From: Phocoena phocoena
Lineage: Eukaryota > Chordata > Mammalia > Artiodactyla > Phocoenidae
Length of the DNA: 64,000 bases
Direction: 5' to 3'
Assembly (NCBI RefSeq): GCF_963924675.1
Contig: NC_089227.1
Location: 47,672,080-47,736,079 of the forward strand
Shown here piece after piece: positions 37,901 to 51,189 of the stretch (position 1 is its first letter; each line of letters opens with the position of its first letter). The notes beneath the pieces are model-generated. The model had not been told where the DNA came from. It saw nothing but the letters and a program-made list of their open reading frames with translations, and did not search any database. Both the position numbers and the translations under genes were made by a program.

Positions 37901-38036
37901 CTCATCATCGTCGGCATCATACTGGGCATAGTGCTGTTCAAGCAGCTCTCTCTGGCGCCTTTCTTGTTCCAGCGTTTGGCTTATCAACTGGGCAACCTCA
38001 CTCACTTGTCCTGGTTTTTCTCGCCCAATAACAAAT
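37901..38036 (-). CDS. PPP1R9A: PPP1R9A coding exon, end of PDZ domain and helical linker
   Basis: This exon continues neurabin-1. It starts with the last base of the split Arg codon and encodes 45 codons from [10 protein letters not shown] to [14 protein letters not shown] is the last beta strand of the PDZ domain. It is followed by a charged, glutamine-rich helical stretch ([20 protein letters not shown]) and an acidic end. The acceptor is TTTAACCTTCGTATAG with a plausible branch point CTAACTAT about 30 bases upstream; the donor is GAG|GTAAGT. It ends in phase 0, matching the start of the exon at 13937. A plus-strand open frame over the same bases (37790-38095) is only its shadow. No stop or frameshift is present, so the exon looks functional. 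Confidence 0.96.
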
Positions 38037-38999
38037 CTATACGAAGGTTAAAGAAAACTGATATAGTTAGACTCTCCAGCAAAAAGGAATGCTAAGAAAA
38101 GTAACCAAGCTTCATATTTCATCAGGGTACATCAAACCTCAAAAAAATAATACTACCTATATTTTTTGAAAGGTATGCCTGGGTAGAAGAAGAGGTTAGC
38201 TGAGCAATTAAAGTGATTTTTTCAGCCACAGCCCAAAGGAAAAGAAATGGGAAAAGTAAAGGATCATAAAAAATTATTACTTTAGGAGAAGACAAAACAG
38301 ATGTAATCCATTCTACTTTACACATTTTTGATGCCCTGCAAAATGAAAGCAAGCTCATAATTTACTGTACCATTGAACTTCAGAATCATTTTCATAATTA
38401 TGTCCTCTTTATAATGCAAAAACTACTTCAAAAATATTTTGAGGTATGGCATACCCTATGTGAGTAAATAAATAAAGAGGTACTGACCTGTTGCTAAGCA
38501 ATTGTAACTCTGGAGATAAGAAAAAGAAGGGGAAACAAATGTAGTTTTTGTTTTTGTTTTTAAAATGAAAAACTAAAATAAGGAGAGGTGGCAAATTAGT
38601 TCATTTCTTTTGGAGAAAGATGCTGTGAGGAAGGATGTGGCCTCAAGAAATAAAGAGTCAAGGGGAAATATCTGTTGATACTAATTCCTATAAGTATAAA
38701 GAAAAAACCAGGAAAGCCATTTACTTATTGCCAGCTAGTCACTTATGATACACCCTCATTGATACTATGGTTCTTCCCCAACAAATTAATATTCACTTTT
38801 TAACATCTTTTCACACTAATATATGGTTCTATTTTTCTAAAAATACAAATAATATGTCTCCATGATATAGTTTCCATATATTACTTAACTTCATTATTTT
38901 GGATGTAACTGTTTAATCTTGCTTCTATGCTTAATTGATGATTTCCTCTGATTATAATACGTTGTTATTTTCAATTACAATTTTAAATGAAATACTCTA
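38037..38999. other. Intronic stretch, nothing recognised
   Basis: It starts at the acceptor of the exon at 38036, with a polypyrimidine tract and branch-point-like CTAACTAT. No repeat assigned beyond this. Confidence 0.45.
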
Positions 39000-39953
39000 C
39001 CATTCTCTGTACAAATTCACTAAAGGTCAAAATTTTTATACTTGGATGTTAGTAATTAAATGTCTTTTTAGAAATATTTTTATGTAGTTTCAAACAGGAC
39101 TGTTGAAATTATGCTTGGGTATTCATTTATCATCTGAGTTACTTTCCTTTGGGAAATTACTAATTATTGAGTTGTAATAACTGTTTATATATTCTGGATA
39201 TATATCCTTATCTATAAATGTTATAGATACATACACATACACAGATACATACATGCACACAAATCATATATGTATATGTTTGATTTATTACCTTCTCTCA
39301 ATCTGTGGCTTGCTTTTTCATCTTCTTAATTGTGTCTTTCAAGGAAGTCCAATTTATCGCTTTTTAAAAGATTGTGCCTTGTGTTTCCTACCTAAGAAAT
39401 CTTTTCCTGATTTAATATTGCTGAGATTTTTCTCCCATTTTTCTTGTTAAAGTTTTGACTTTTTATTAGGTATGCGAAATCTTTCAAACTAATTTTCATG
39501 CATGATGCTTGGTAAGGGGGGAGTTTCATTATTTTCCAAATGAGTAACCAGTTGTTTCCATACCATTTCTTAAAAAGACTATTCATTACCACCACTTGAA
39601 TTACTCAGGGACATTTGTTGCAAATCAACTGACCATGTACTTGTGTGCTGATTTTTGGACTTTCCAATCTGTTCCATTGATGTATTTATCCTTGTACCAA
39701 TACCACACTGCCTTGATTACTATATAGTAAATCTTGAAACTAGGTGCTATGAGTTATCCAACTATGTATATCTTTTTCAAAATTATTTTGACTATTCTAA
39801 GTTATCTAAATTGCTATATAACTTTTACAACCAGCTTGCCAATTTCATTTAAAAACCCCATTGATGTTTAATTTGGTATTGGTTTGAATCTATAGATTGT
39901 GGAGAACTGACATCTTAATAATATGGAATTGTCTGATCCATGAACATGGTATA
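39000..39953 (-). mobile_element. Old L1 ORF2 remnant, target of a later L1
   Basis: Antisense ORF2 text is clear: GTTCCATTGATGTATTTATC, CACTGCCTTGATTACTATAT and GAATCTATAGATTGTGGAGA. It ends where the 5.2-kb L1 inserted. Confidence 0.7.
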
Positions 39954-39967
39954 TCTCTGCATTTATT

Positions 39968-42900
39968 TTTCTTTATTTCTATTGAAATATAGTTGACATA
40001 CAATATTATGTTAGTTACAGGTGTATTCATAATGATTTGACACTTGTACACATTATGAAATGATCACCACAATAAGTCTAGTAACCATCTGTCCCCATAT
40101 TATTACAATATTACTGACCATATTCCTTATGCTGTAATATTACAACACCTTGACTTACTTATCATACAGCTAGAGATTTGTATCTCTTAAAACTTTCACC
40201 TATTTGGCTCACTCCCCACACACACCCCTCCCTCCAGGCAACAACCCATTTGCTGTCTATATCTGAGTCAGTTTTAATTTAAGTTTTTGTTTTGCTTTTC
40301 AGCTTCCAAATTTGAGCTCCTGTATTATTTGTCTTTCCTTTCTGACACATTTCACTTAGTATAACACCCTGTAGACACATCTATGTTGTCACAAATGGCA
40401 AGGTTTCATTTTTTATGGCTAATATTCCATTGTATAAATATATCACTTTGTCTTTATCCCTTTGCCTAATGTTGGACACTTAAGTTGCTTCTGTTTCTTG
40501 GCTATTGTAAATAATGCAGCAATGGACATTTGAGTGCATATATTTTTTCAAATAAGGGTTTTTGTTTTCTTCAAATAAATACCCAGAAGTAAAATTACTA
40601 AATTATATTGCAGTTCTGTTTTTAATTTTTTGAGGAACTTCCATACTACTTTCCATAGCGGCTGCACTGATTTACAATTCCAACAACAACACACAAGGGT
40701 TCCCTTTTCTCCACATCCTCACCAACACTTATTTGTTGTCCTTTTGATAACAGCCATTCTGACACGTGTGAGGTGATATCTCATTGTGATTTTGATTTGC
40801 ATTTCCCTGATGATTAGTGATATTGAGCATCTTTTCATGTGTCTGTGGCCAAATGTCTTCTTTGGAAAAATGTCTATTCGGGTCCCCTGGCCATTTTTAA
40901 ATAGGGTTCTTTGCTATTTTGATGTTGAGTTATATGAGTTCTTTGTATATTTTGGATATAAATCCCTTATCATTTTGCAAATACCTTCTCCCATTCAGTT
41001 GGCTGCCTTTTCATTTTGTTGATAGCTTCCTTCACTGTGCAGAGCTTTTCAGTTTAATGTAGTCCTATTTGTTTATTTTTGCTTTTGTTTCCCTTGCCTA
41101 AGAAGATGTATCCCAATAAATTGTATCGCTAGGACTGACGTCAAAGAGCATACAGCCTATATTTTTTTCTAGGAGTTTGATGGTTTCAGGTCTTACATTA
41201 AAGTCTTTAATCTAGTGTGAAAAAGTAGTCCAGTTTGGTTATTTTGCATGTAGCTGTCCAGTTATCCCAACACCATTTATTGAAGAGACTGTCTTTTCCC
41301 CATTTTGTATTCTTGCCTTCTTTGATTGACTATTTAAGTGTCATTTTATTTCTGAGATCTCTATTCTGTTCCATTGATTTATGTGTCTGTTTTTGTGCCA
41401 GTACCATACTATTTTGAATACTGTAACTTTGTAGTATAGTTTGAAATCAGAAGCATGATACCCCCAGCTTTGTTCTTTCTCAAGGCTATTTTGGCTATTT
41501 GGGGTCTTCTGTGATTCCAAACAAATTTTAGAATTATTTGCTCTAGTTGTGTGAAAAATGCTTTTGGTATTTTGATAGGGATTGCACCGAATCTGTAGAC
41601 TGCCTGAGGAGCATTTTAACAATATTAACTCTTCCAATCCATAAGCATGGAATATATTTCCATTTTTTAATTTCATCTTCAGTATCTTCCATCCATGTCT
41701 AATAGTTTTCTGAGTAAAAGTCTTTTACCTCCTTAGTTAGGTTTATTTCTAGATACTTTACTCTTTATGATACAATTGTAAATTGGGTGGTTTTCTTAAT
41801 TTCTCTTTCTGATATTTTGTTGTCTGTACAGAATTACAGGAGATTTCTGTATATTAATTTTGTAATCTGCTACTTTACTGAATTCATTTATTAGTTCTAA
41901 GTTTTTTGGTGGTGTCTTTAGGATTTTCTATATATATAGTATCAGGTCATCTGCAAAGTGATAGTTTTAATTCTTCTTTTCCAATATGGATTCCTTCTAT
42001 TTCTTTTTCTTGTCTGATTGCTGTGGCTAGAACTTCCAATACCGTATTGAATAAAAGTGGCAAAAATGGGCATCCTTGTCTTGATCCTGATCTTAGAGGA
42101 AATGCTTTCAACTTTTCACCATTGAGTATGATGTTGGCTGTGGGTTTGTCATATATGGCCTTTATTATGTCAAGGTATGTTCCCTCTATACCCATGTTGT
42201 TGAGAGCTTTTATCATAAATGCATGTTGAATTTTGTTAAAAGCTTTTTCTACATCTATTGAGATAATATAATTTTTATTTTTCAATTTGTTAATGTGGTT
42301 ATCACATTGATTTGTGGATACTGAACCATCCTTGCATCACTGGGATATAATCCTTTTAATGTATTGTTGAATTCAGTTTGTTAACATTTTGATGAGAATT
42401 TTTGCATCTAGGTTCATCAGTGACATTGGCCTGTGATTTTCTTTTTATGTGTGGTAATTTTGTCTGGTTTTGGTATCAGGATGATGCTGACCTCAGAACA
42501 AGTTCGGAAGCATTCCTTTCCCTTCAAATATTTGAAGTAGCTTGAGAGGGACAGATGTCAATTGTTCTTTAAATGTTTGGTAGAATTCATTAGTGAGGCC
42601 ATTTGGTCCTGGACTTTTATTTTGTGGGGCATTTTAAAATTACTGATTCAATTTCATTACTGGTAATCAGTTTTTCTATTTCTTCCTGAATCAATCTTGG
42701 GAGTTGTACATTTCTAGGAATTTATTCATTTCTTCTAGGTTGTCTTCTATTGGTGTAAAACTGTGTAGTAATTTCCTGTGATTCTTTGCATTTCAGTGGT
42801 GTCAGTTGTAACTTCTCTTTCACTACTGACTTTATTTATTTGGGCTTTCCTTTTTTCTTGATGAGTCTGGCTAAAGTTTATCAATTTTGTTTATCTTTTC

Positions 42901-43455
42901 AAAAAACCAGCTCTTAGTTTCATTGATCTTTTCTATTTTTTTTTGTCTCTATTTCATTTACTTCTTCTCTGATCTTTATGATTTCTTTCATTCTACTAAT
43001 TTTGAGTTTTGTTTGTCCCTCTTTTTCTACTTCCTTTAGGTGTAAGGTTAGATTGTTCGTTTGAGATTTTTGCTGTTTCCTGAGGTAATGCTGTATCACC
43101 ATAAACCTTCCTCTTAGAACTGCTTTTGCTGTGTTCCATAGATTCTGGATCATCATGTTTCCATTTTCATTTGTCTCCAGGTATTTTTTAATTCCCTCTT
43201 TGACTTCTTCAGTGATCCACCGGTTGTTTAGTAGCATATTGTTTTGCCTCCATGTGTTTGTGTTTTTTGAAGTTTTTTTGGTTTCTAGTAGTTGACTTCT
43301 AGTCTATTTAGCATTGTGGTAGGGTAAGATACTTGATATGATTCCAATCTTCTTAAATTTAATGAGACTTGTTTTGTGGCCTAGCTAGTGATCTGTCCTG
43401 GAAAATGTTTCATGTGCACTTTAAAAGAATGTATATCTTGCTGCTTTTGGATGGA

Positions 43456-43545
<90 letters not shown>

Positions 43546-45156
43546 TATGTGGTCTAATCTGTCATTTAAGACCAGTGTTTCCTTAATGATTTTCTGTCTT
43601 CATGATCTGCCTATTGATGTAAGTGGGGTGCTAAAGTCCCCTACTATTATTGTATTACTCTCAATCTCTCCCTTTATGTTTGTTAATATTTGCTGTATGT
43701 ATTTAGGTGCTCCTATGTTGGGTGTACACATATTTACAACTGTTAAATCTTCTTGTTGGATTGATCCCTTGATCATTATGTGATGTCCTTCTTTGTCTCT
43801 TGCTGCAGTCTTTGTTTTAAAGTCTATCTTGTCTGATAGAAGTATTGCTACCCCAGCTTTCTGTTTCCATTTGCATGGAATACCTCTTTTCATCCCCTTA
43901 TTTTCAGTCTGTGTGTGTCTTTAGATCTGAAATGAGACTCTCCTAGGCAGCATACATATGGCTCTTGTTTTTTAATCCATTCAGCCTCTTTATGTATTTT
44001 GATTGGAGCATTTTAATCCATTTACATTAAAGTAATTATTGATAGGTATGTACTTATTGCCACTGTGTTTACTGTTTTGGGGTTTTGTAGTTTTGTTTGT
44101 TTCTTCTTCTTTTGCTCTCTTTCCTTGTGATTTGATGACTGTCTCCAGTGTTATGTCTGGATTCCTTTCTCTTTTCTTGCATGTATGTATCTATTATAGG
44201 TTTTTGGCTAGTTGTTACCATGATGTTTATCTATAACAGCTATATATGTGATTATTTTAAGTTGATGATCTCTTAAATTTGACTGCATTCTAACAACCCC
44301 ACATTTTTACTCCTCCCAACTTTTTTGTTATCATTTAACTTTTAACTTTTTTGTTATCATATTTTACATCTTTTTGGTTTTTGTAGCCCTTAGTTATTGT
44401 GGATACTGATGGTTTTACTTTTGTCTTTTAACCCTCCTACTAGCTTTATAAGTGGCTGATCTACTACCTTTACTATATGTTTGCCTTTACCAACGAGACC
44501 TTTTCTTTTGTAATTTAAATGTTTCTAGTTGTGGTCTTCTTTCTTCTGCTTAGAGAAGTCCTTTTAACTTTTCTTGTAAAGCCAATTTAGTGGTTTGAAA
44601 TCTTTTAGCTTTTACTTATCTATAAAACTCTTTATCTCTCCTTCAAATCTAAATGATAGCCTTGCTGAGTAGAGTATTCTTAGTTGTAGATTTTTTTCCT
44701 TTCATCACTTTGAATATATGGTGCCAGTAGCTTCTGGCCTGCAAAGTTTTTGCTGAAAAGTCAGCTAACAGTTTTATGGGAATTCCCTTGTAAGTAACTA
44801 GTTGGTTTTCTCTTGCTGCTTTTAAGATTCTGTATCTTTAATTTGTGCCCTTCTAATTATAATGTGTCTTGGTGTGAATCTCTCTGGGTTCATCTTGTTT
44901 GGGACTCTTTGTACTTCCTGGATCTGGATGTCTGTTTCCTTTCTCAGGTTATGGATATTTTCAGCTATTATTTCTTCAAATAAATTCTCTGCCTCTTTCT
45001 CTCTCTCTTCTCCTTCTGGGGCCCCTAGAATGCGAACATTAGTATGCTTGATGTTGTCCCAGAGGTCTCTTAGGCTAACCTCATTTTTAAAATTCTTTTT
45101 TCTTTTTTTGCTCAGCTTGGGTGATTTACACTACTCTGTCTTCCAGTTCACTGATC
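39968..45156 (-). mobile_element. Long L1 element (5.2 kb), ORF1 to 3' UTR, inactive
   Basis: A near-complete, 5'-truncated L1 read on the minus strand. ORF1 remnants lie about 45156-44540, a spacer follows, and ORF2 runs about 43990 to 40440. ORF2 pieces include the endonuclease part (43893-43600, with GVAILLSDK), the WITEEVKEGIKKYLE segment (43237-42920) and the reverse transcriptase (42285-41947, with SIDVEKAF). The catalytic FADD box is at 41957-41946 but in another frame, so a frameshift breaks the enzyme. The 3' UTR ends at 39968. A perfect 15-bp target-site duplication TCTCTGCATTTATTT lies at 39954 and 45157. Confidence 0.92.
43457..43543. repeat. (TG)n(TA)n compound microsatellite
   Basis: About 17 TG units (43457-43490) run directly into about 26 TA units. 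It sits inside the ORF2 endonuclease region of the L1 and so arose after insertion. It is likely to be length-polymorphic. Confidence 0.97.
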
Positions 45157-45339
45157 TCTCTGCATTTATTTGAAAGTTTTACATTGAACTACATATGTCT
45201 CTTCATTCAGGCAGCAAATTTGGGTAGCGTTATAGCTTCTAGTTAGACATGCTTTAAAGCCTTGTAATCTGGTATAATTTACAGTACAGATTTGCAATAA
45301 AAGTATGTCATCATGGTAAGTGTGGTCCAAAGGGAAAGC

Positions 45340-45480
45340 ACACAGAAGTGGAACTGAACTATTCTCTATGCCTTATTTTCCTCATGTGAAAATTAGTACC
45401 TACCCCATATGTCTAAAGGAGTGACAGAAGAATAAAATGTGGTACAGACATAAAAGGACTTTAAGGCACTATTATTAAGA
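45340..45480 (+). repeat. MIR SINE fragment
   Basis: TTATTTTCCTCATGTGAAAA and GTACCTACCCCATATG are diverged MIR core blocks. Confidence 0.55.
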
Positions 45481-45719
45481 TAAGACTAATAAAATCTCCC
45501 ATTTGGAAAATGTGTAACATTCAAATTACCTGTCTATATATTCTAAATGTTTGGTCCATTTTTAAGCTGTCATTATAAGTGTGTCCTATTGTATGTGTAT
45601 AATCTAGCATACATAGAAATGAGTGGCAAATATAAAATTTAAAGTAAGGTTATTATTTCAAGTATGGATTCAGAATATGGACATACTGTGATAGTATAAT
45701 TTAGGAGTTAAAAGTGTAT

Positions 45720-45925
45720 GTAAAAGAGAAAAATGGCTTTGACAGAACAAATCCACTGAAACATAAACATGACTTATTGGCTCTGTGACCTTGAATGTAT
45801 TAAAATTCCTAATTCTTAGTTTCCAAATTTGTAACATAAATATACTAACAATAACAAACAAATATATAATCCATATAAAAAGCTTAACTAAGTACCTGGC
45901 GCCTAGAGAGTATCAGTACATGTTT
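45720..45925 (+). repeat. MIR SINE fragment
   Basis: GGCTCTGTGACCTTGAATG, CTTAGTTTCCAAATTTGTAA and AGTACCTGGCGCCTAGAGAG follow the MIR order. Confidence 0.6.
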
Positions 45926-48900
45926 ACTGTTGCCTTTATCTAGAAAATATATTAATATCTACACAGGGTTGAGTGCATTTCAAAGTACTATATGTACACA
46001 CTGTCCAAATTATTTATTTGCTCTCACTAGTTTTGAAAGAGAGAAGGTTTTTGTGAGTCAACCACAGGAAAAAGATAAAATACTTGCACTGAAATGTGCT
46101 CTAAAAAACCTTAATTTCAGGTTGCATTTGAAATAGTAAAGTATGGATTATATAATCACTCCACATTGAATTTTAAAGATCATCAAAAATATAACAATTA
46201 AAGCCAGCAACAATCAGACCCTCTAAATATATGTGACCAAATTAACTGACATTTATGCACAATTATTATTTATATTTTAGACATTATCCCCAGCTGAAAT
46301 GACAACACATGTAGTCAAATCATCCTGTTTATAAACTTAAAATTCCTTTAAGAGAAAAATACCTTTCTTGTTACTTTCTCTTTTTTTTCCTTGCTTCAGT
46401 AAGGAACAGTGTGATCTTTTGTATTTTAGCTATAAAGAATGAAGTAAAAAAACCCCCAAAAAACGTAATGTACATTTAAATTAAACTTAGGTATTTTCTA
46501 AGCTTACAATTTATAAATAATGGCAATATTAAAAACAAAATCTATAACTAGGGTTTATGTTTTTACAGCATGGCTAGTTTCTAGTGTTTGAAACAATCAT
46601 GCGTTTCAACATGAATTATTTTACAAAGAACTGTCTCCTCTCCCCCTCAGGCTGAGATAAAATAGGCAAAGGCAGATAAATCAGTTTTTCCTTTTCTTCT
46701 CATCGATTATAAGACAAAGCAATGTCCATGTACTGTCCTTTGGAGTTTAGATGACGCGATTATATGGAATTCATTTGATTAGTTTATTGAATTCTCTGGT
46801 GAGCTGTCAAACAAAAACAAACAAGTATAAAATCCCATTTACAATTTGCTGAATTGTAGTCATAAAGAATGATGTGAGAGGTTATGTTGAAAAATGATGA
46901 TTTATGAGTGTCTGTTTTTCCGATATAAGCTATTCCAATAAAAGTGATACATTAGTCAAAAATGGCACTTATTATGACATCAAAAATTTTTAATTATAAA
47001 TGTGGGATTAAGCTAATCTAGAAAAGGAAAAACTAAATCAGGATATAGTTATTAGTTCTTATAAAATCAATTCTTTCATTCAAATATTCTATAAACAAAT
47101 ATTTATCATATGCACACAAAAAACCTTAATAATAAAAAGAAAACTAGATGCACAAGACCTATTATCATTTTACTTCAGCCTTGGATCACAAGATCACATG
47201 GTGCTTTTAAACATTTTGGTAAAAACTCATTGTTTTCTATATTTGATGACATCTTACGGTGTGAACTTGACAGCTTTTAAAATATTTAACTTAATTTTAC
47301 TGAGCAATGGTGGCAAAAGTATATCCATCTCCCTTCACTAAAATTTGCTGATTGTTTTCAGAGGCTGAAGTTCTGCACAACCAGGCTTTTCCCTCTTTCT
47401 TATACTTGAAGACTCTTACATATTTTTCCTTTCCATATTGGGATCTAGATTAATGTACTATATATTTAGCATTTAAAAATTTTTAAATTCATCTAAAAAT
47501 GTTTGCTTTTAAAAGACAGATCTGAAATATTTAAACCTAATTGTAAGCCTTAGTTCCCGGAAATGAATTTTGTATCTAACCCAACTCTGATTATAAAGAA
47601 CTTTTTTCTACACTATAGTTCAATGTAAAAAAAAAAGTAGTTGAATTATTTAAAAAACACTGCCTAACTTATGCTATGTCAAGGACTATATATTTTCTAA
47701 AATGCTACATCCTTTCAAGAAATGACATTTCTCTATTTAATAGTTAGCTCTGATGTCTCAGGTTTAAACGTTTACACACAAAAATACTAAAAAGGATTTT
47801 TTGAGGATGTTAATCTGTACATAGTGACACCAGAAAACATCTCATTAAGCCAAAGTCCCCTTTAAGTAGTTTTCTGAAATCTCCACTGTCTTTAATCTTC
47901 TTCCTATCACTACTTGTTGCTGACTATTCTCATATATATGAGAGTAAACTTTTATTATCCACGGTCCCAACTTTAGAGTGGCTGCTCCTCTTATCTGAGG
48001 GAAAGGGGATATAGTCTTAGGAGTAATGTAAGTACAAAATCCACAATGACTCATGATTTCCATGAACATGATAATACCCTCACCGCCCTCCATTATGTAT
48101 GACACTCCATTACACCCAACCACAAAACCAAGGCTCTGTTAAAAAGTGAAACTCTCAATTTCCCCTTGTGCTGTAATGGTGACAAAAATTCTTATTAAAA
48201 TGATGTGAATGAAGTGAAAACATTTCAATATTCAATGCATTTCAATAGAGATCTCAAATACACCAATGACATTACATAAAGAAGAATATTTTAAAACTTC
48301 CATACTTAGAAATTGCATGCCCAGGGGTGAATCCAAAATAAACATGAGCATAGCTATAAAAAAGTCACTTACCATTCACTTATATTTTCTTTTGAATATC
48401 ATAACCTCTTCCAAAAAGGACAGAGGAATATTTAACATCCTCACATTAATTTATTTTCTATTGTGTGTAACTATAGTTCCTATAAAATCCTGACCTCCAG
48501 AAGTGTTATATGACTTGATGTCAGAAAGTTGTTAAATACATTCACTGGGGATAAAAGCATGAGTGCTTAGTGATTGAGCACAAGTAGCAGCATTTAAAGC
48601 TTAATGTGAACGGCACTGAAGAGCAAACATAAAATTTATTAGAAATTTCTCATACTGAAGCACAATCTCTTCTATAGCATCACTTTCCTATAACAGCTGC
48701 CTTTCAGTACTAGGAAGGCTGTCTGGAGATAAAAACAACTCATCCTTGTTCCAGAGTTCACTCTTTCAAATGCTTGACAATTGTTACCATGTCTTTTAAA
48801 TTTTTTCTATATTTTAGGCAAAAGTTTGTATAATCTTTTATGTATAGAAGGAAAAATGTTTAGATCTCTCACCATCCAAAGGTCAGTCTTTCTTAAATAG

Positions 48901-48970
48901 TCTCAAGGTTTTCAGGGTTCTTAAGATAAGGTAAGCAACGTTAAACATAAATTATATTATGGTATAACGT
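45926..48970. other. Repeat-poor intronic stretch
   Basis: About 3 kb without an assignable SINE or L1 and without an exon. A stretch near 48680-48890 could be a very old repeat but is unnamed. Confidence 0.45.
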
Positions 48971-48973
48971 TAA

Positions 48974-49012
48974 TCCGTCTGCCTGTCTATCCATCTGTCT
49001 GTCCATCCATCC
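48974..49012. repeat. Imperfect tetranucleotide repeat
   Basis: A run of CTGT, CTAT and CCAT units, related to (TCTG)n and (TCCA)n. Confidence 0.75.
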
Positions 49013-49395
49013 AACTAGTTACTGATCACTACATAATAGGCAGCCTCTAAGATGGATTCAAGTAATCTCTGTATTCTTATATTTATGTCTTGTGTAATTC
49101 TCTCCCGTTGAGTGTGGGATGGACTTGTTGACTCACTTATATCAAATAAAATACAGAACTGATGGAATGTCACTTCGGCTCTATGAAAAGATGGCAGATT
49201 GCATCTTGGCCACTCCCTTGCATCGCTCCCTCTGGGGAATCTAGTTTCCATGTTGTGAGGCATCCCTGTAGAGAGGCTCTCATGAGAAAGCGGGGAAGTG
49301 GATCACAGAAACTGAGATAAAAAAAGTTGCTGTTTCAAGTCGCTAAATTTGGGAGCAATATGTTATGCAACAATAGGTACACCAATTATGCCAGG
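49013..49395 (+). repeat. LTR-like repeat, second copy
   Basis: GTTGACTCACTTATATCAAA, GATGGAATGTCACTTCGGCT and CAAGTCGCTAAATTTGGGAG match in order the repeat at 21985-22930. It is shorter and diverged. Confidence 0.5.
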
Positions 49396-49744
49396 CACAT
49401 AGTAGTAAATAAGATAGGTAAGGTCCCACTTAAAGCTACAGACCCAAAAACATGAGTTCTTAAAAGTCACGTTGCAAGTCTATGTTTGAATAAGGAAAAG
49501 GGTCCATACATAATAAAGAATTTTATATAGATATATTTTTTCTGGTAAAAACTCAGTAACAAAATATTCTAAAAATAAAAGTATACAGCACAATAAAATC
49601 TACATATTGTTAATGAAATTGTTTGACTACATCTGCCTTTCTTAAAGAAACATGATAGTCCTTCCCAAATCACCATCACCTCAATACAATTAGTTAGCAT
49701 AGCACTTTTTAAGTTAATTTAAACTATTATCACATATTTTAAGA

Positions 49745-51185
49745 ATCAGTTTTACTGAGGTGAAGTTTATATACAACAAAACTTTCCAAATTTAAATTGT
49801 ATTATATGTTTTGAAAAATATATATACAGTTGTATAACAAACACAATAAGCACAATATAGAATATTTTGTCACCCCAAAAATGTTCCCTCTTTCTTCTTT
49901 GCAGTTTAAATGGATTCAAGCAGTGTAAAGCCTTTTGTGTCTGGCTTCTTACTCAATATAATAGTTTTGAGAGTCATACATGGTGCTAAATATATTGGCA
50001 GCTCACTCCTTTGTATTGCTAAGAAATCTTTCATGGTATGGAATATAATACAATTTGTAGATGCATTTATCAGTTAAAGGACACTTGAGTTGTTTCCAGT
50101 TTGGAGCTTTTTTGAATAAAGCTCCTATGAATATGCAAGTATGAGACTTTGGGTAGATACATGTTTTTATTGCTCTTGAGTAAATAGCTAAGAGTAGAAC
50201 TGCTGGCTGGTATGATACGTGTACGTTTAACTTTATAAGAACCTGTCAAACTGTTCTGCAAAGTGGCTATGTTATTTTGCATTCCCACCAGAAATGAAAG
50301 GATGTTATATTAAAGTTGCTCTACATCCTTGTCAATGCACAGCAGTATCAGTCTTTTAAATTTCAGCCATTCTAGTGGGTGTGTAGTTGTACCTCACTGT
50401 GGATTTAATTTCCATTTCTCCAATGATTAATGGTGTTGAGCAGCATTTCATGAGCTTAACTGTATATCTTCCTCAGTGAAGTCTCTCGTTAATTGATTTG
50501 CAGGTTTTCAACAGGGTTATGTATCTTCTTATTGAATTATAAAGAGTTCTTCATATCTTCTAAATAACAGTGCTTTATCGGATAATTGTTTTGCAAATAT
50601 TAGTCAGTAGCTTGCTTTTTTATTTTAAGGGTATTTTTCAAACAAATGTTTTAAATTTTGATGGTTTAACTTATCATTTCTTTTTCTTAAATTTCTTGCT
50701 TTTGTGTCCTAAAAGATCTTTGATTAACCCAAGATCATAAAACTTTTGCCTGTTTTCTAGAAATTTTATGGTTTCAGCTGTTGCACTAAGGTCTATGATC
50801 AATCTTGAGTTAACTTTTGTACACACTGTAGGATGAAGGTCAAGTTTTTTTTTTTTTTAAAATGTGGTTTTCCAATTGTTCCACCACCTTTTGTTGAAAA
50901 GACTATAATTCCCCCCATTGAATTACCTTGGTGCATTGGTCAAAAATCAGTTGTTTATGTCTGTGCAGGCCTATATTAGAACTGTCTATTCTGTTCCATT
51001 AATCTATACTTTTATCCTTATGCTTAAACCAGACTGCTGTAACTAGTGTAGTTTTCGGACAGTGGAAGTCCTTCAACTTTGTTCTTTGTAAAAAAAAAAA
51101 TGTTACTTTCCCCAAAAAAGCCTGCTGAGATTTTCATTGTGATTGTGCTTTAATCTGCAGATTTGGGGGAAACTGAAATCTCAAC
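49745..51185 (-). mobile_element. Old L1 ORF2 and 3' UTR remnant
   Basis: Antisense L1 text throughout, for example CATTCCCACCAGAAATGAAA, CATTCTAGTGGGTGTGTAGT, TCAATCTTGAGTTAACTTTT and ATTCTGTTCCATTAATCTAT. Many indels; not coding. Confidence 0.8.
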
Positions 51186-51189
51186 ACTA

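Noticed and set aside
37790..38095. Open frame of 101 codons on the plus strand
   Set aside because: It overlaps the minus-strand neurabin exon 37901-38036, which has matching splice sites and clear homology. The plus frame is its shadow.
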